64,000 nt of DNA, taken from the NCBI RefSeq assembly GCF_019890635.1, contig NZ_JAIOAB010000019.1, forward strand, positions 47,590 through 111,589. Direction: 5' to 3'. The translations under genes were made by a program, and so were the position numbers. Source of the DNA: Streptomyces sennicomposti (GTDB taxonomy: Bacteria > Actinomycetota > Actinomycetes > Streptomycetales > Streptomycetaceae). Numbering within the stretch: position 1 is the stretch's first letter; each line of letters opens with the position of its first letter. Under the pieces are notes generated by a model, which searched no databases, had not been told where the DNA came from, and was given only the letters and a program-made list of their open reading frames with translations. This document shows positions 19,731 through 27,331 of the stretch, piece by piece.

Positions 19731-20630
19731 ATGGAACACACCGCGTTGCGCCCGAAGCCCATGCCCGGCCGGGAGCCGGGCGGGGGCGGGGCGTCCGACG
19801 CCGACCGGCTCCCGCCCGCCGTCGCGCCCCGGCGCGGCCGGCGTGCGGTGGCCGTCACGACCGTTCTGCTGGCCGGTCTGATCCTGCTCCTGGCCGGGAT
19901 CGGCCTCGGCGCGGTGGCCGGGACGGTGATCGGCCTGACCCGGACGGCCGGGCACGGGCCGCCGCCCTGGCCGGTGGGGGCACCCGGCGTGCCGTCGGCC
20001 GGGTCCGGTCCGGCGGGTTCCGGCTCGGCGCGCACGGGCCCGTTCGCCCCCGGCGTCCCGTCGGCGGGAGCCGGCCGGGCGGGTACGGGGTCGGCCGCGC
20101 CCGGAGCCGCGTCCGCCCGGTCCGGCCCGGCGGACGCGGGCGGGTCGGCGGGCTCCCCGGCCGCCGGAGGCCCGGCCGCCGGTCTGCTCGCGGCCGACTC
20201 CGCGACCGGCGACCGGCGGAGCGCAGGCTCCACGACCGGAGACTCGTCGGCCGCAGACTCCACAGTCCCCGACTCCACGACCGCGCACGGCCCGACGGCA
20301 GGCTTCGCGGCCGCCGGTTCCGCGGCCGTCGGCTCCCCGGGGGCACGCTCCGTGCCGTCACCCCCGCGGGCGGCCCTCGGGATCGAGGCGGTGGACGACG
20401 ACGGCCGGGGCGCGCGCGTGACCGCCGTCGAGGTCCCCGGCCCCGGCTCCGCGGCCGGCTTGGCCCGCGGCGACGTGCTCCTTGCCTTCGGCGGCACCCG
20501 GGTCGCCTCGGCGGCCGACCTCTCCCGCGCCGTGGCCCGTGCCCGTCCGGGCCGTGCGGTGACCGTGACGGTACGGGGCCGCGACGGCCGCCGCCGGTGG
20601 CTGACGCTCACCCCCGACATCGCCCCCTGA
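19731..20630 (+). CDS. Membrane-anchored PDZ domain protein
   Basis: This is a 299-residue protein with an AGGAGA ribosome-binding site six bases before its ATG. Residues 1-35 are cytoplasmic and Arg/Pro-rich, residues about 38-68 form one membrane helix (AVTTVLLAGLILLLAGIGLG), and residues 70-210 are a Ser/Ala/Gly/Pro-rich extracytoplasmic linker. The last 85 residues are a PDZ domain (ALGIEAVDDDGRGARVTAVE, GSAAGLARGDVLLAFGGTRV, then DLSRAVARARPGRAVTVTV). It resembles a HtrA/DegP-type protein reduced to anchor and PDZ, with no protease domain. It could dock protein C-termini for a separate protease. It lies 44 bases after the geosmin synthase and may share its transcript. Confidence 0.82.
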   Translation: MEHTALRPKPMPGREPGGGGASDADRLPPAVAPRRGRRAVAVTTVLLAGLILLLAGIGLGAVAGTVIGLTRTAGHGPPPWPVGAPGVPSAGSGPAGSGSARTGPFAPGVPSAGAGRAGTGSAAPGAASARSGPADAGGSAGSPAAGGPAAGLLAADSATGDRRSAGSTTGDSSAADSTVPDSTTAHGPTAGFAAAGSAAVGSPGARSVPSPPRAALGIEAVDDDGRGARVTAVEVPGPGSAAGLARGDVLLAFGGTRVASAADLSRAVARARPGRAVTVTVRGRDGRRRWLTLTPDIAP

Positions 20631-20689
20631 CCCCCCCCGAACACCGGCGGCCTCTCGCCACGGAACGTCGCCCAAGCCCCCGCCCGAGG

Positions 20690-20995
20690 GCCCCGCTCCC
20701 TGACGGAGTGCTGCCCGCGCATCCGGCCGAGCGCTGCCCCCACCCTCCGGCCGAGCGCCGCTCTCGCTCCTCGGCCGAGTGCCCCACACCGCTTCGCCGA
20801 GCGCCGCCCCCGCCCCCGGCGGAGTGTCCTCACGCCCCTTCGCCAAGTGCCGCTCACGCCCTCCGGCCGAGCGCCGCCCCCGCCGTCTGGCCGAGCGCCT
20901 CCACGCCCCTTCACCGAGCGCCGGTCGCGCCTCCGGCCGAGCGCCCCCGCCCCCTCACCGAGCGCCGCCCCCGCCCCCTGCCCAGGCGACGGTCA
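20690..20995. repeat. Degenerate GC-rich tandem repeats between genes
   Basis: About fifteen imperfect copies of an 18-24 bp motif of the form CGGCCGAGCGCCGCCCCCGC fill this space between the PDZ gene and the M24 peptidase gene. Copies vary in length, and long open frames across them are a by-product of base composition. I see no gene here. A TACTAT at about 21021 could be a -10 box for the peptidase gene. Confidence 0.75.
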
Positions 20996-21181
20996 CGACC
21001 TCTGCCGCACCCCCACCCACTACTATGTCCCCCAAAACCACTGGTCGCGTGGCCGCTCGACCGGCCGGGCCGGGGTGTGCCGCGGACGAGTGAGGCCGAT
21101 CGGCTCGCGCGGCCCCGTGCGTGCGGGCAGGATGCTGCCCGTAGCCCCGCAGCGCACGCCCGACCGCACAGGGAGGCCTGG

Positions 21182-22309
21182 ATGACCGGCACCGCGCCCG
21201 CGCCCTTCACCGCCGACGACTACCGGGCCCGGATGGACCGCGCGGCCTGGGCCGCCGCCGACGCCGGACTCGCCGGGCTGCTGGTGGCCCCCGGACCGGA
21301 CATGGTCTGGCTCACCGGCTACGCGCCCACCGCCGTCACCGAACGGCTCACCCTGCTCGTCCTCGCCCCCGGCCAGGACCCCGTCCTCGTCGTGCCCACC
21401 CTGGAGGCCCCGGACGCCGAGCAGGCCCCCGGCGCGCCCGCGCTGACCCTGCGCGACTGGACCGACGGCAAGGACCCCTACGCCGTCACCGCCGCCCTCC
21501 TCGACCGTACCGGCCGGTTCGGCATCAGCGACAACGCCTGGGCCATGCACCTGCTCGGCCTCCAGCAGACCCTGCCCGGCGCCGCCTACACCTCCCTCAC
21601 CACCGCGCTGCCCATGCTGCGCGCCGTCAAGGACGCGGCCGAGCTGGAGCTGATGGCGGCCGCCGCGGCCGCCGCCGACGCGACGTTCGAGGAGATCCGC
21701 AAGGTCCCCTTCAGCGGTCGGCGCGAGTCCGAGATCGGTGCCGAACTCGCCGGGCTGCTGCGGCTGTTCGGGCACTCCCAGGTCGACTTTACCATCGTCG
21801 GCTCCGGACCCAACGGCGCCAACCCGCACCACGAGATGGGCGACCGCGTCATCGAGCGCGGCGACATGGTCGTCCTCGACTTCGGCGGCCTCAAGGACGG
21901 CTACGGCTCCGACACCACCCGCACCGTCCACGTCGGCGAACCCACCGACGAGGAGCGCCGCGTGCACGACATCGTGCGCGAGGCCCAGGAGGCCGGTTTC
22001 CGCGCCGTACGCCCCGGCGTCGCCTGCCAGGAGATCGACCGGGCCGCCCGCGCGGTCATCGCCGAGGCCGGGTACGGCGAGTACTTCATCCACCGCACCG
22101 GCCACGGCATCGGCGTCACCACGCACGAGCCGCCGTACATGATCGAGGGGGAGGAGCAGCCCCTCGTGCCCGGCATGTGCTTCTCCGTGGAGCCCGGCGT
22201 CTATCTGCCCGGCCGGTTCGGGGTGCGCATCGAGGACATCGTGACCGTCACGGAGGACGGCGGCCGCCGGCTCAACGACACCACCCGCGAGATGGTCCTG
22301 GTGGACTGA
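21182..22309 (+). CDS. M24 family aminopeptidase (Xaa-Pro peptidase type)
   Basis: This is a 375-residue cytosolic metallopeptidase with an N-terminal creatinase-like domain (1-130) and a C-terminal pita-bread catalytic domain. The five metal ligands are visible in order: Asp in MVVLDFGG, Asp in GSDTTRT, His in TGHGIGV, Glu in SVEPGVY and Glu in RIEDIV. Such enzymes remove N-terminal residues before proline or split Xaa-Pro dipeptides. The ATG at 21182 follows GGGAGG by about six bases. The next gene begins 46 bases on and is likely in the same operon. Confidence 0.93.
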   Translation: MTGTAPAPFTADDYRARMDRAAWAAADAGLAGLLVAPGPDMVWLTGYAPTAVTERLTLLVLAPGQDPVLVVPTLEAPDAEQAPGAPALTLRDWTDGKDPYAVTAALLDRTGRFGISDNAWAMHLLGLQQTLPGAAYTSLTTALPMLRAVKDAAELELMAAAAAAADATFEEIRKVPFSGRRESEIGAELAGLLRLFGHSQVDFTIVGSGPNGANPHHEMGDRVIERGDMVVLDFGGLKDGYGSDTTRTVHVGEPTDEERRVHDIVREAQEAGFRAVRPGVACQEIDRAARAVIAEAGYGEYFIHRTGHGIGVTTHEPPYMIEGEEQPLVPGMCFSVEPGVYLPGRFGVRIEDIVTVTEDGGRRLNDTTREMVLVD

Positions 22310-22355
22310 CCGGCCCGGCAGCCCCCATCCGTTACCGACACGACACGGCGCGACG

Positions 22356-23306
22356 ATGACCCAGGCACCGACACCCACCGCGGACACCGTCCGCCGGCTG
22401 GTCCGCACGCTCCTCGCCGACGGCGCGGACACCGCGGCCGGCCCCGACGTCCGGCCCGTCGCCGAGGACGGCGGGCCCTGGACCTGGTGGGTCGGCGCCC
22501 GCCATGTGCTGCGCCTCGCCCCCGACCGCGAGGCGGCCCTGCGCCAGCGGCGCGAGCTGCGGCTGCGCGATCTGGCCCGCCCCCATGTGCCGGTGGCGGT
22601 GCCGGCGAGCGTCGCGCACGGCGAGTGGGCGCCCGGGCTGGCGTACACGCTGGACGCGAGGATCGCCGGCGGCACGGCCGGGCAGCAGGTCTCCGCCCTC
22701 GGGGAGGACGATCTGGCCGGGCTGCTCAGCGGGCTGCGCGAGGTGCCCGCCCGGCAGGCCGGGACGCTCGGCGTGCCGCGCACCGCGCCCCGCTCCCTGG
22801 AGGCGCTGCGCCGGATGGCCGCGCACGCCGCCGAACAGCTCGGCAAGGCCGACGAGTTCGACCCCGCGCGGATGGCCCAGCTCGCGGGTCCGGCCGCGGC
22901 GCAGCTCGCCGCCCAGCCGAACACCGCGGTGCTCGTCCACCACGGCCTGACCGCCGACCATCTGGTGGTCGGCGCCGACGGCCGGGTGCGCGGTGTGCTG
23001 GGGTGGGGCGAGGCGGTGATCGGCGACCCGGCCGAGGACATCGCCTCCCTGGCGCGCGCCGTGCGGTCCCCGGCCGCCGTGCGCGCCGCCACCCTCGCCG
23101 GGTACGGCGCCCGCCCCTGTCTGCGCGGTCTGTGGCTGGCCCGCTGCGACACCGTGATCCGCCTCGCCGAACGCCTCGAAGGCCGCGACGACACCCCGCT
23201 GCCGCTGCTGCGGACCGAGCTGCGGCACGCCTGGGAGGCGATCCTGCTGGAGCGGGTGACGGAGTTCCGCGACGACGCCGCGGACGGCCCGGCCGAGGAG
23301 CCGTAG
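22356..23306 (+). CDS. Phosphotransferase-fold protein lacking catalytic aspartates (probable pseudokinase)
   Basis: The 316-residue product follows the aminoglycoside/choline phosphotransferase (APH) fold plan. The catalytic-loop pattern of active relatives (HGDLTADH) is here HHGLTADH (residues 195-202), so the catalytic Asp is replaced by Gly197. The metal-binding motif (usually IDWGDA) is LGWGEA, with Gly216 for Asp. The N-lobe Lys position is probably Arg53 (HVLRLAPD). The following GDPAEDIASL segment is intact. Loss of both essential Asp residues while the fold pattern is kept suggests a binding or regulatory role rather than phosphorylation. The start at the ATG on 22356 lacks a strong ribosome-binding site. 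Confidence 0.78.
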   Translation: MTQAPTPTADTVRRLVRTLLADGADTAAGPDVRPVAEDGGPWTWWVGARHVLRLAPDREAALRQRRELRLRDLARPHVPVAVPASVAHGEWAPGLAYTLDARIAGGTAGQQVSALGEDDLAGLLSGLREVPARQAGTLGVPRTAPRSLEALRRMAAHAAEQLGKADEFDPARMAQLAGPAAAQLAAQPNTAVLVHHGLTADHLVVGADGRVRGVLGWGEAVIGDPAEDIASLARAVRSPAAVRAATLAGYGARPCLRGLWLARCDTVIRLAERLEGRDDTPLPLLRTELRHAWEAILLERVTEFRDDAADGPAEEP

Positions 23307-23353
23307 CCGCACCCCTCGGCCGAAGGCCCGGCCGCCGTCGCCCCCTCACCCTC

Positions 23354-23431
23354 ACCGCTGGACCGGAACCAGGCGTCTCACCGCTGGACCGGAACCAGGC
23401 GTCTCACCCCCGGACCGGCGCCAGGCGCCTC
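23354..23431. repeat. 26-bp tandem repeat, three units, running into the treZ 3' end
   Basis: Two identical units (23354-23379 and 23380-23405, core CGCTGGACCGGAACCAGGCG) are followed by a diverged third (23406-23431) that reaches the treZ stop codon. The array may have grown from the gene's end. Confidence 0.85.
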
Positions 23432-25184
23432 ACTCCTGGACCAGCACCACGCACGACTGGCCCGGCACGTGCAGGACGCCGTCCTCGCCGGGCGGCGTCA
23501 CCGGCTCCCAGGCCGCCAGCACCCGCACCGGGTGGGTGCCCAGCGGGATCGCGGCCGGTTCCTTGCCCAGGTTCACCGCCACCCGGACGTCCCCGCGCCG
23601 GAACGCCAGCCAGCGGCCCTCCTCGTCGAAGGCGACCTTCGTGTCCGCGAGGTCGGGGTCGGTGAGGTCGGGCTGTTCGCGCCGCAGGGCGGTCAGCCGC
23701 CGGTACCAGTCCAGCACGCGCGCGTGCGGCTCGCGCTCCGGTTCGCTCCAGTCCAGGCAGGAGCGGTCCCGGGTGGCCGGGTCCTGCGGGTCGGGCACGT
23801 CCTCCTCGGCCCAGCCGTGCGCGGCGAACTCCCGCCGCCGGCCCCGGCGGACCGCCTCGGCCAGCTCCGGGTCGGTGTGGTCGGTGAAGTACTGCCACGG
23901 CGTGCCGGCCGCCCACTCCTCGCCCATGAACAGCATCGGCGTGAACGGCGCCGTCAGCGTCAGCGCCGCCGCGCAGGACAGCAGGCCGGGGGAGCCCGCG
24001 AGCAGGGAGGACAGCCGGTCGCCCTGCGCCCGGTTGCCGACCTGGTCGTGGGTCTGGCTGTAGCCGAGCAGCCGGTGCCCGGCGACCCGGGTCCGGTCCA
24101 GCGGCCGCCCGTGCCGCCGCCCCCGGAAGCTGGAGTAGGTGCCGTCGTGGAAGAAGCCGCCGGTCAGCGTCTTGGCGAGGGCCGCCAGCGGGGCCCGCGC
24201 GAAGTCGGCGTAGTAACCCTGGGACTCGCCGGTCAGGGCGGTGTGCAGGGCATGGTGGAAGTCGTCGTTCCACTGAGCGTGCAGGCCGAGGCCGCCCTCC
24301 GCGCGCGCGGTGACCAACCGGGGGTCGTTCAGGTCGGACTCGGCGATCAGGAACAGCGGCCGGCCCAGGCTCGCGGCGAGCGTGTCCACGGCCGCGGACA
24401 GCTCCTCCAGGAAGTGGCACGCGCGCGTGTCCACCAGCGCGTGCACCGCGTCCAGGCGCAGTCCGTCGATGCGGTAGTCGCGCAGCCAGGCCAGCGCGCT
24501 GCCGACGAGGAAGTCCCGCACCTCGTCCGAGCCGGCCGCGTCCAGGTTGACGGCCGAGCCCCACGGGGTGTGGTGCGTGTCGGTGAAGTACGGCCCGAAC
24601 ATCGGCAGATAGTTGCCGGAGGGGCCGAGGTGGTTGTGGACCACGTCCAGCACCACGCCCAGGCCGAGTTCGTGCGCCCGGTCCACGAACCGCTTCAGCC
24701 CCTCCGGGCCGCCGTACGGCTCGTGCACGGCCCACAGCGAGACCCCGTCGTAGCCCCAGCCGTTCGTGCCGGGGAAGGGGCACACGGGCATCAACTCGAC
24801 GTGCGTGACGCCCAGTTCGACCAGGTGTTCAAGACGCGCGGCGGCCGCGTCGAAGGTGCCCTCGGGCGTGTACGTGCCCACGTGCAGCTCGTAGAGCACC
24901 GCGCCCGGCAGCGCGCGCCCGGCCCACTCGCCGGTGCGCCAGGCGTGGCGCCCGTGGTCGACGACGGCGCTCAGCCCGTCCGGACCGTCCGGCTGCCGCC
25001 GCGACCGCGGGTCGGGCAGCACCTGCCCGCCGTCCAGCGCGAACCCGTAGCGCGAGCCGTCGCGCGCCTCGGCCTCGCCGGTCCACCAGCCCGCGCGTTC
25101 CGGGTCGCGCTCCAACGCGCGCGTGACGTCGTCGCACTGGAGCGTGACGTGATCGGCCTGCGGTGCCCACACCTCGAACTGCAC
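23430..25184 (-). CDS. treZ: Malto-oligosyltrehalose trehalohydrolase
   Basis: TreZ is a GH13 enzyme that releases trehalose from maltooligosyl-trehalose made by TreY. The 584-residue product has the family's length. It has an N-terminal beta-sandwich (MQFEVWAPQADHVTL), the GH13 regions VVLDVVHNH, DGLRLDAVHAL (nucleophile Asp), LIAESDLND (acid/base Glu) and YSQTHDQVGNR (transition-state Asp), and a C-terminal beta domain ending VLVQE. TreY and TreX lie further along the same strand upstream, separated by a carboxypeptidase gene and an opposite-strand SSI gene. It therefore probably has its own promoter in the 25185-25436 gap. Confidence 0.95.
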   Translation of the reverse strand: MQFEVWAPQADHVTLQCDDVTRALERDPERAGWWTGEAEARDGSRYGFALDGGQVLPDPRSRRQPDGPDGLSAVVDHGRHAWRTGEWAGRALPGAVLYELHVGTYTPEGTFDAAAARLEHLVELGVTHVELMPVCPFPGTNGWGYDGVSLWAVHEPYGGPEGLKRFVDRAHELGLGVVLDVVHNHLGPSGNYLPMFGPYFTDTHHTPWGSAVNLDAAGSDEVRDFLVGSALAWLRDYRIDGLRLDAVHALVDTRACHFLEELSAAVDTLAASLGRPLFLIAESDLNDPRLVTARAEGGLGLHAQWNDDFHHALHTALTGESQGYYADFARAPLAALAKTLTGGFFHDGTYSSFRGRRHGRPLDRTRVAGHRLLGYSQTHDQVGNRAQGDRLSSLLAGSPGLLSCAAALTLTAPFTPMLFMGEEWAAGTPWQYFTDHTDPELAEAVRRGRRREFAAHGWAEEDVPDPQDPATRDRSCLDWSEPEREPHARVLDWYRRLTALRREQPDLTDPDLADTKVAFDEEGRWLAFRRGDVRVAVNLGKEPAAIPLGTHPVRVLAAWEPVTPPGEDGVLHVPGQSCVVLVQE

Positions 25185-25436
25185 GGACGGTTCCCCTTCG
25201 TCTGCTCACCGTGATGTAGCCCGTCCATGGTGCGCCAAACGAGATCAATCCGCTTCCGCATCCGCCCTTTTGCGGCGGGTGTCGCCGGCTGCGCCCGGCC
25301 TCGGTTCCTTCCCGTTCATTCCGGGCACACCGGCCGGCCGTCCGGGACACGGGAACTGACCGGGCGTCACGCGCGCGTGCTCCCGTTCGAGTGACCGGGG
25401 CTGGGGAGCGCGGGCCGTCGTGCCGATACCCCGGGC

Positions 25437-25889
25437 ATGAACCACTTCACCAGGACGACGGCCCTGCTGCGGCGCGGCGCGACCACGGCGGCGGCCGTCC
25501 TGCTCGCGGCCCTCCCCGTCCAGGCCGCCCACGCCGCCCAGGACTCGCACCCGCGCCCCCGGCACACCGCCGACCAGAGCGACTGGCTCTACGTCACGGT
25601 CAGCCACGGCGACGACGCCCGCACCGGCGACAGCCGGGGCGCCCTGCTGCGCTGCGAGCCGCCCCAGGGCCACCCGCACGCCGCCGCGGCCTGCGACCAG
25701 CTCCGCTCGGCCCACGGCGACATCCGCGTCATCCCGCACAAGGAGGTGTTCTGCTCGATGATCTACGCCCCCGTGACCGTCCAGGCGCGCGGCCAGTGGC
25801 AGGGGCGCGCGGTCGACTACACGGAGACCTTCCCCAACGCGTGCGTGATGAGGGCCCGTACGGGAGACGTGTTCGCCCTGGATCAGTGA
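25437..25889 (+). CDS. Secreted subtilisin inhibitor-like protein (SSI family)
   Basis: This is a 150-residue exported protein. The signal peptide runs to about residue 33 (LLAALPVQAAHA). The mature part has the four SSI cysteines (73, 86, 106, 136), expected to form two disulfides, and the WQGRAVDYTETFPNAC block of the family. The reactive loop reads C-S-M-I-Y-A-P (106-112), so the P1 residue is probably Met108, as in SSI itself, which suits subtilisin- or chymotrypsin-like targets. The usual Pro at P2 is Ser107 and the usual Asp after Tyr is Ala111. It is on the opposite strand from the trehalose genes and its transcript ends at a hairpin. Confidence 0.9.
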   Translation: MNHFTRTTALLRRGATTAAAVLLAALPVQAAHAAQDSHPRPRHTADQSDWLYVTVSHGDDARTGDSRGALLRCEPPQGHPHAAAACDQLRSAHGDIRVIPHKEVFCSMIYAPVTVQARGQWQGRAVDYTETFPNACVMRARTGDVFALDQ

Positions 25890-25902
25890 CCTCTCGAACC
25901 GG

Positions 25903-25930
25903 TGTCCGGGCGCGGGTGCACGCCCGGACA
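25903..25930. terminator. Hairpin between SSI and carboxypeptidase genes
   Basis: A 10-bp stem (TGTCCGGGCG at 25903-25912 paired with 25921-25930) with an eight-base loop lies between two converging genes. Confidence 0.72.
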
Positions 25931-25974
25931 TCGGTCGGAGAAGAGGGTGTCCGGGCAAGCGGAGGATCGTTTCA

Positions 25975-27225
25975 TCAGATCATCAGTTCCCGGGCGTGGT
26001 GGGCCGCCGCCAGGACCGTACGGCTCTGGTGCTCGACCTGGTGGTCCAGGGGCACCCAGCGGGCCCGGAACCGGGCCGCGAACGCCGTGCTCCACGCCGC
26101 CACCAGGCGCTCCAGCTCGGGCACGGCGGGATCGCCGGCCGCCCGCAGCACCCGCAGCAGCATCGCCGCCGCCCTCAGCGGCAGCCGGCGGCCGAACGCG
26201 TCCACGCTGCCCACGTACGACATCGTCGTCTCGGCGGGCGGGACGCGCACCCAGTCCGCGGCCAGGCCCGGCACCAGACCGAGCCCCCAGCGCGCCGCCC
26301 GCAGCAGCGGCCCCTCGGGGCCGTCCAGCCGGGGCAGCGCCTCGGCGAGCACCGCCTCCACCCGCCCCGCGTCCCGCAGCAGCCGGTCCGCCAGCCGCCG
26401 CTGCGCCCCGGCCGGATCCGGGTGCGGGACCGGGTCGTCGACCAGGTCGCTCGCCCACATCGGCACCTCCACCACCGCGGTCATCCCGCCGTGCCGGTGC
26501 GCCTCGTACCAGGTGCTGTGCCGGGCGTCGTCCGGCAGGCTCGGATACGCCGGGTCCGTGCCCGGCGCGGGCATCACCCGCACCCCGGGGCCGGAGACGG
26601 GCCAGCCCGCCGCGTCGCAGGCGCCCGTCTCCACCGGGATGTGCAGCTCGGCGGCCGACTTGCGGAACGGCTCGGCGAGGCCGGGCACGTCCCGGGTCAG
26701 CTGCACCCAGCTGCCGCCCAGTTCGGTGCCGTGCAGCGACACCTGGAGGTAGGGCCGCAGCGCGGCCACGACGGCGGTCAGCGCGCGCGTCTCCGGCGGC
26801 AGCAGCTCGGGCGGCAGCACGGACGGCGACCACTCCGGCTGCTCGGGACCGGCGGGCCGGAAGAACCCGAGGTGGTAGTCGTAGAGGCTGCGCGGGGCCG
26901 GCGTCACGTGCAGGCTCGCCCCGTCCGGGTCGGCGCACAGCAGGAAGTGCCAGGAGACGCCGGCCCGCAGCCGGGGGTCGTCCGCCACCCGGTGCACCAG
27001 CGAGAGCAGCGTGGCGCCGCCGGTGGGCTCGTTGGCGTGGGCGCCGGCGACCACCAGCACGGCACGCCGGGCGTGCCCGACGGACAGCAGGTGCAGCGGC
27101 CGGCCCGCGCGGGACGCGCCGACCTCCTCCAGGCCGCACAGACGCGGGCGGTGCGCGGCCAGTTCCCGAACCGCCGAGACCAGTTCGGGAACGCTGGGGT
27201 AGCGCGGCTCCGGCAGCAGACTCAC
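25975..27225 (-). CDS. M14 family zinc carboxypeptidase-like protein
   Basis: This is a 416-residue protein of the zinc carboxypeptidase (M14) fold. Zinc ligands are His and Glu in AGAHANEPTGG and the later His in VSLHGTELGG. The catalytic Glu is probably in AVVEVPMW. There is no signal peptide, so it should act inside the cell, perhaps on cell-wall peptides or an amidated substrate. I favour the GTG at 27225 (MSLLPEPRYPS); a GTG at 27267 would add 14 residues. It lies between treY and treZ on their strand, 106 bases after treY, and may be read through from it. Confidence 0.82.
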   Translation of the reverse strand: MSLLPEPRYPSVPELVSAVRELAAHRPRLCGLEEVGASRAGRPLHLLSVGHARRAVLVVAGAHANEPTGGATLLSLVHRVADDPRLRAGVSWHFLLCADPDGASLHVTPAPRSLYDYHLGFFRPAGPEQPEWSPSVLPPELLPPETRALTAVVAALRPYLQVSLHGTELGGSWVQLTRDVPGLAEPFRKSAAELHIPVETGACDAAGWPVSGPGVRVMPAPGTDPAYPSLPDDARHSTWYEAHRHGGMTAVVEVPMWASDLVDDPVPHPDPAGAQRRLADRLLRDAGRVEAVLAEALPRLDGPEGPLLRAARWGLGLVPGLAADWVRVPPAETTMSYVGSVDAFGRRLPLRAAAMLLRVLRAAGDPAVPELERLVAAWSTAFAARFRARWVPLDHQVEHQSRTVLAAAHHARELMI

Positions 27226-27331
27226 CCCCGTACTCGTCCGCCAGGCTTCGCATTCGCAGTACCCCACGGACGCGGACGGCTGTCAAGAACGCCCAGCCGC
27301 CCGCCTCCCGCCCGGGCCGCCCCCGGACCGG

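Noticed and set aside
20779..21093. Small plus-strand frame in the repeat-filled gap before the M24 peptidase gene
   Set aside because: It is coded by degenerate repeats and has no protein-like character.
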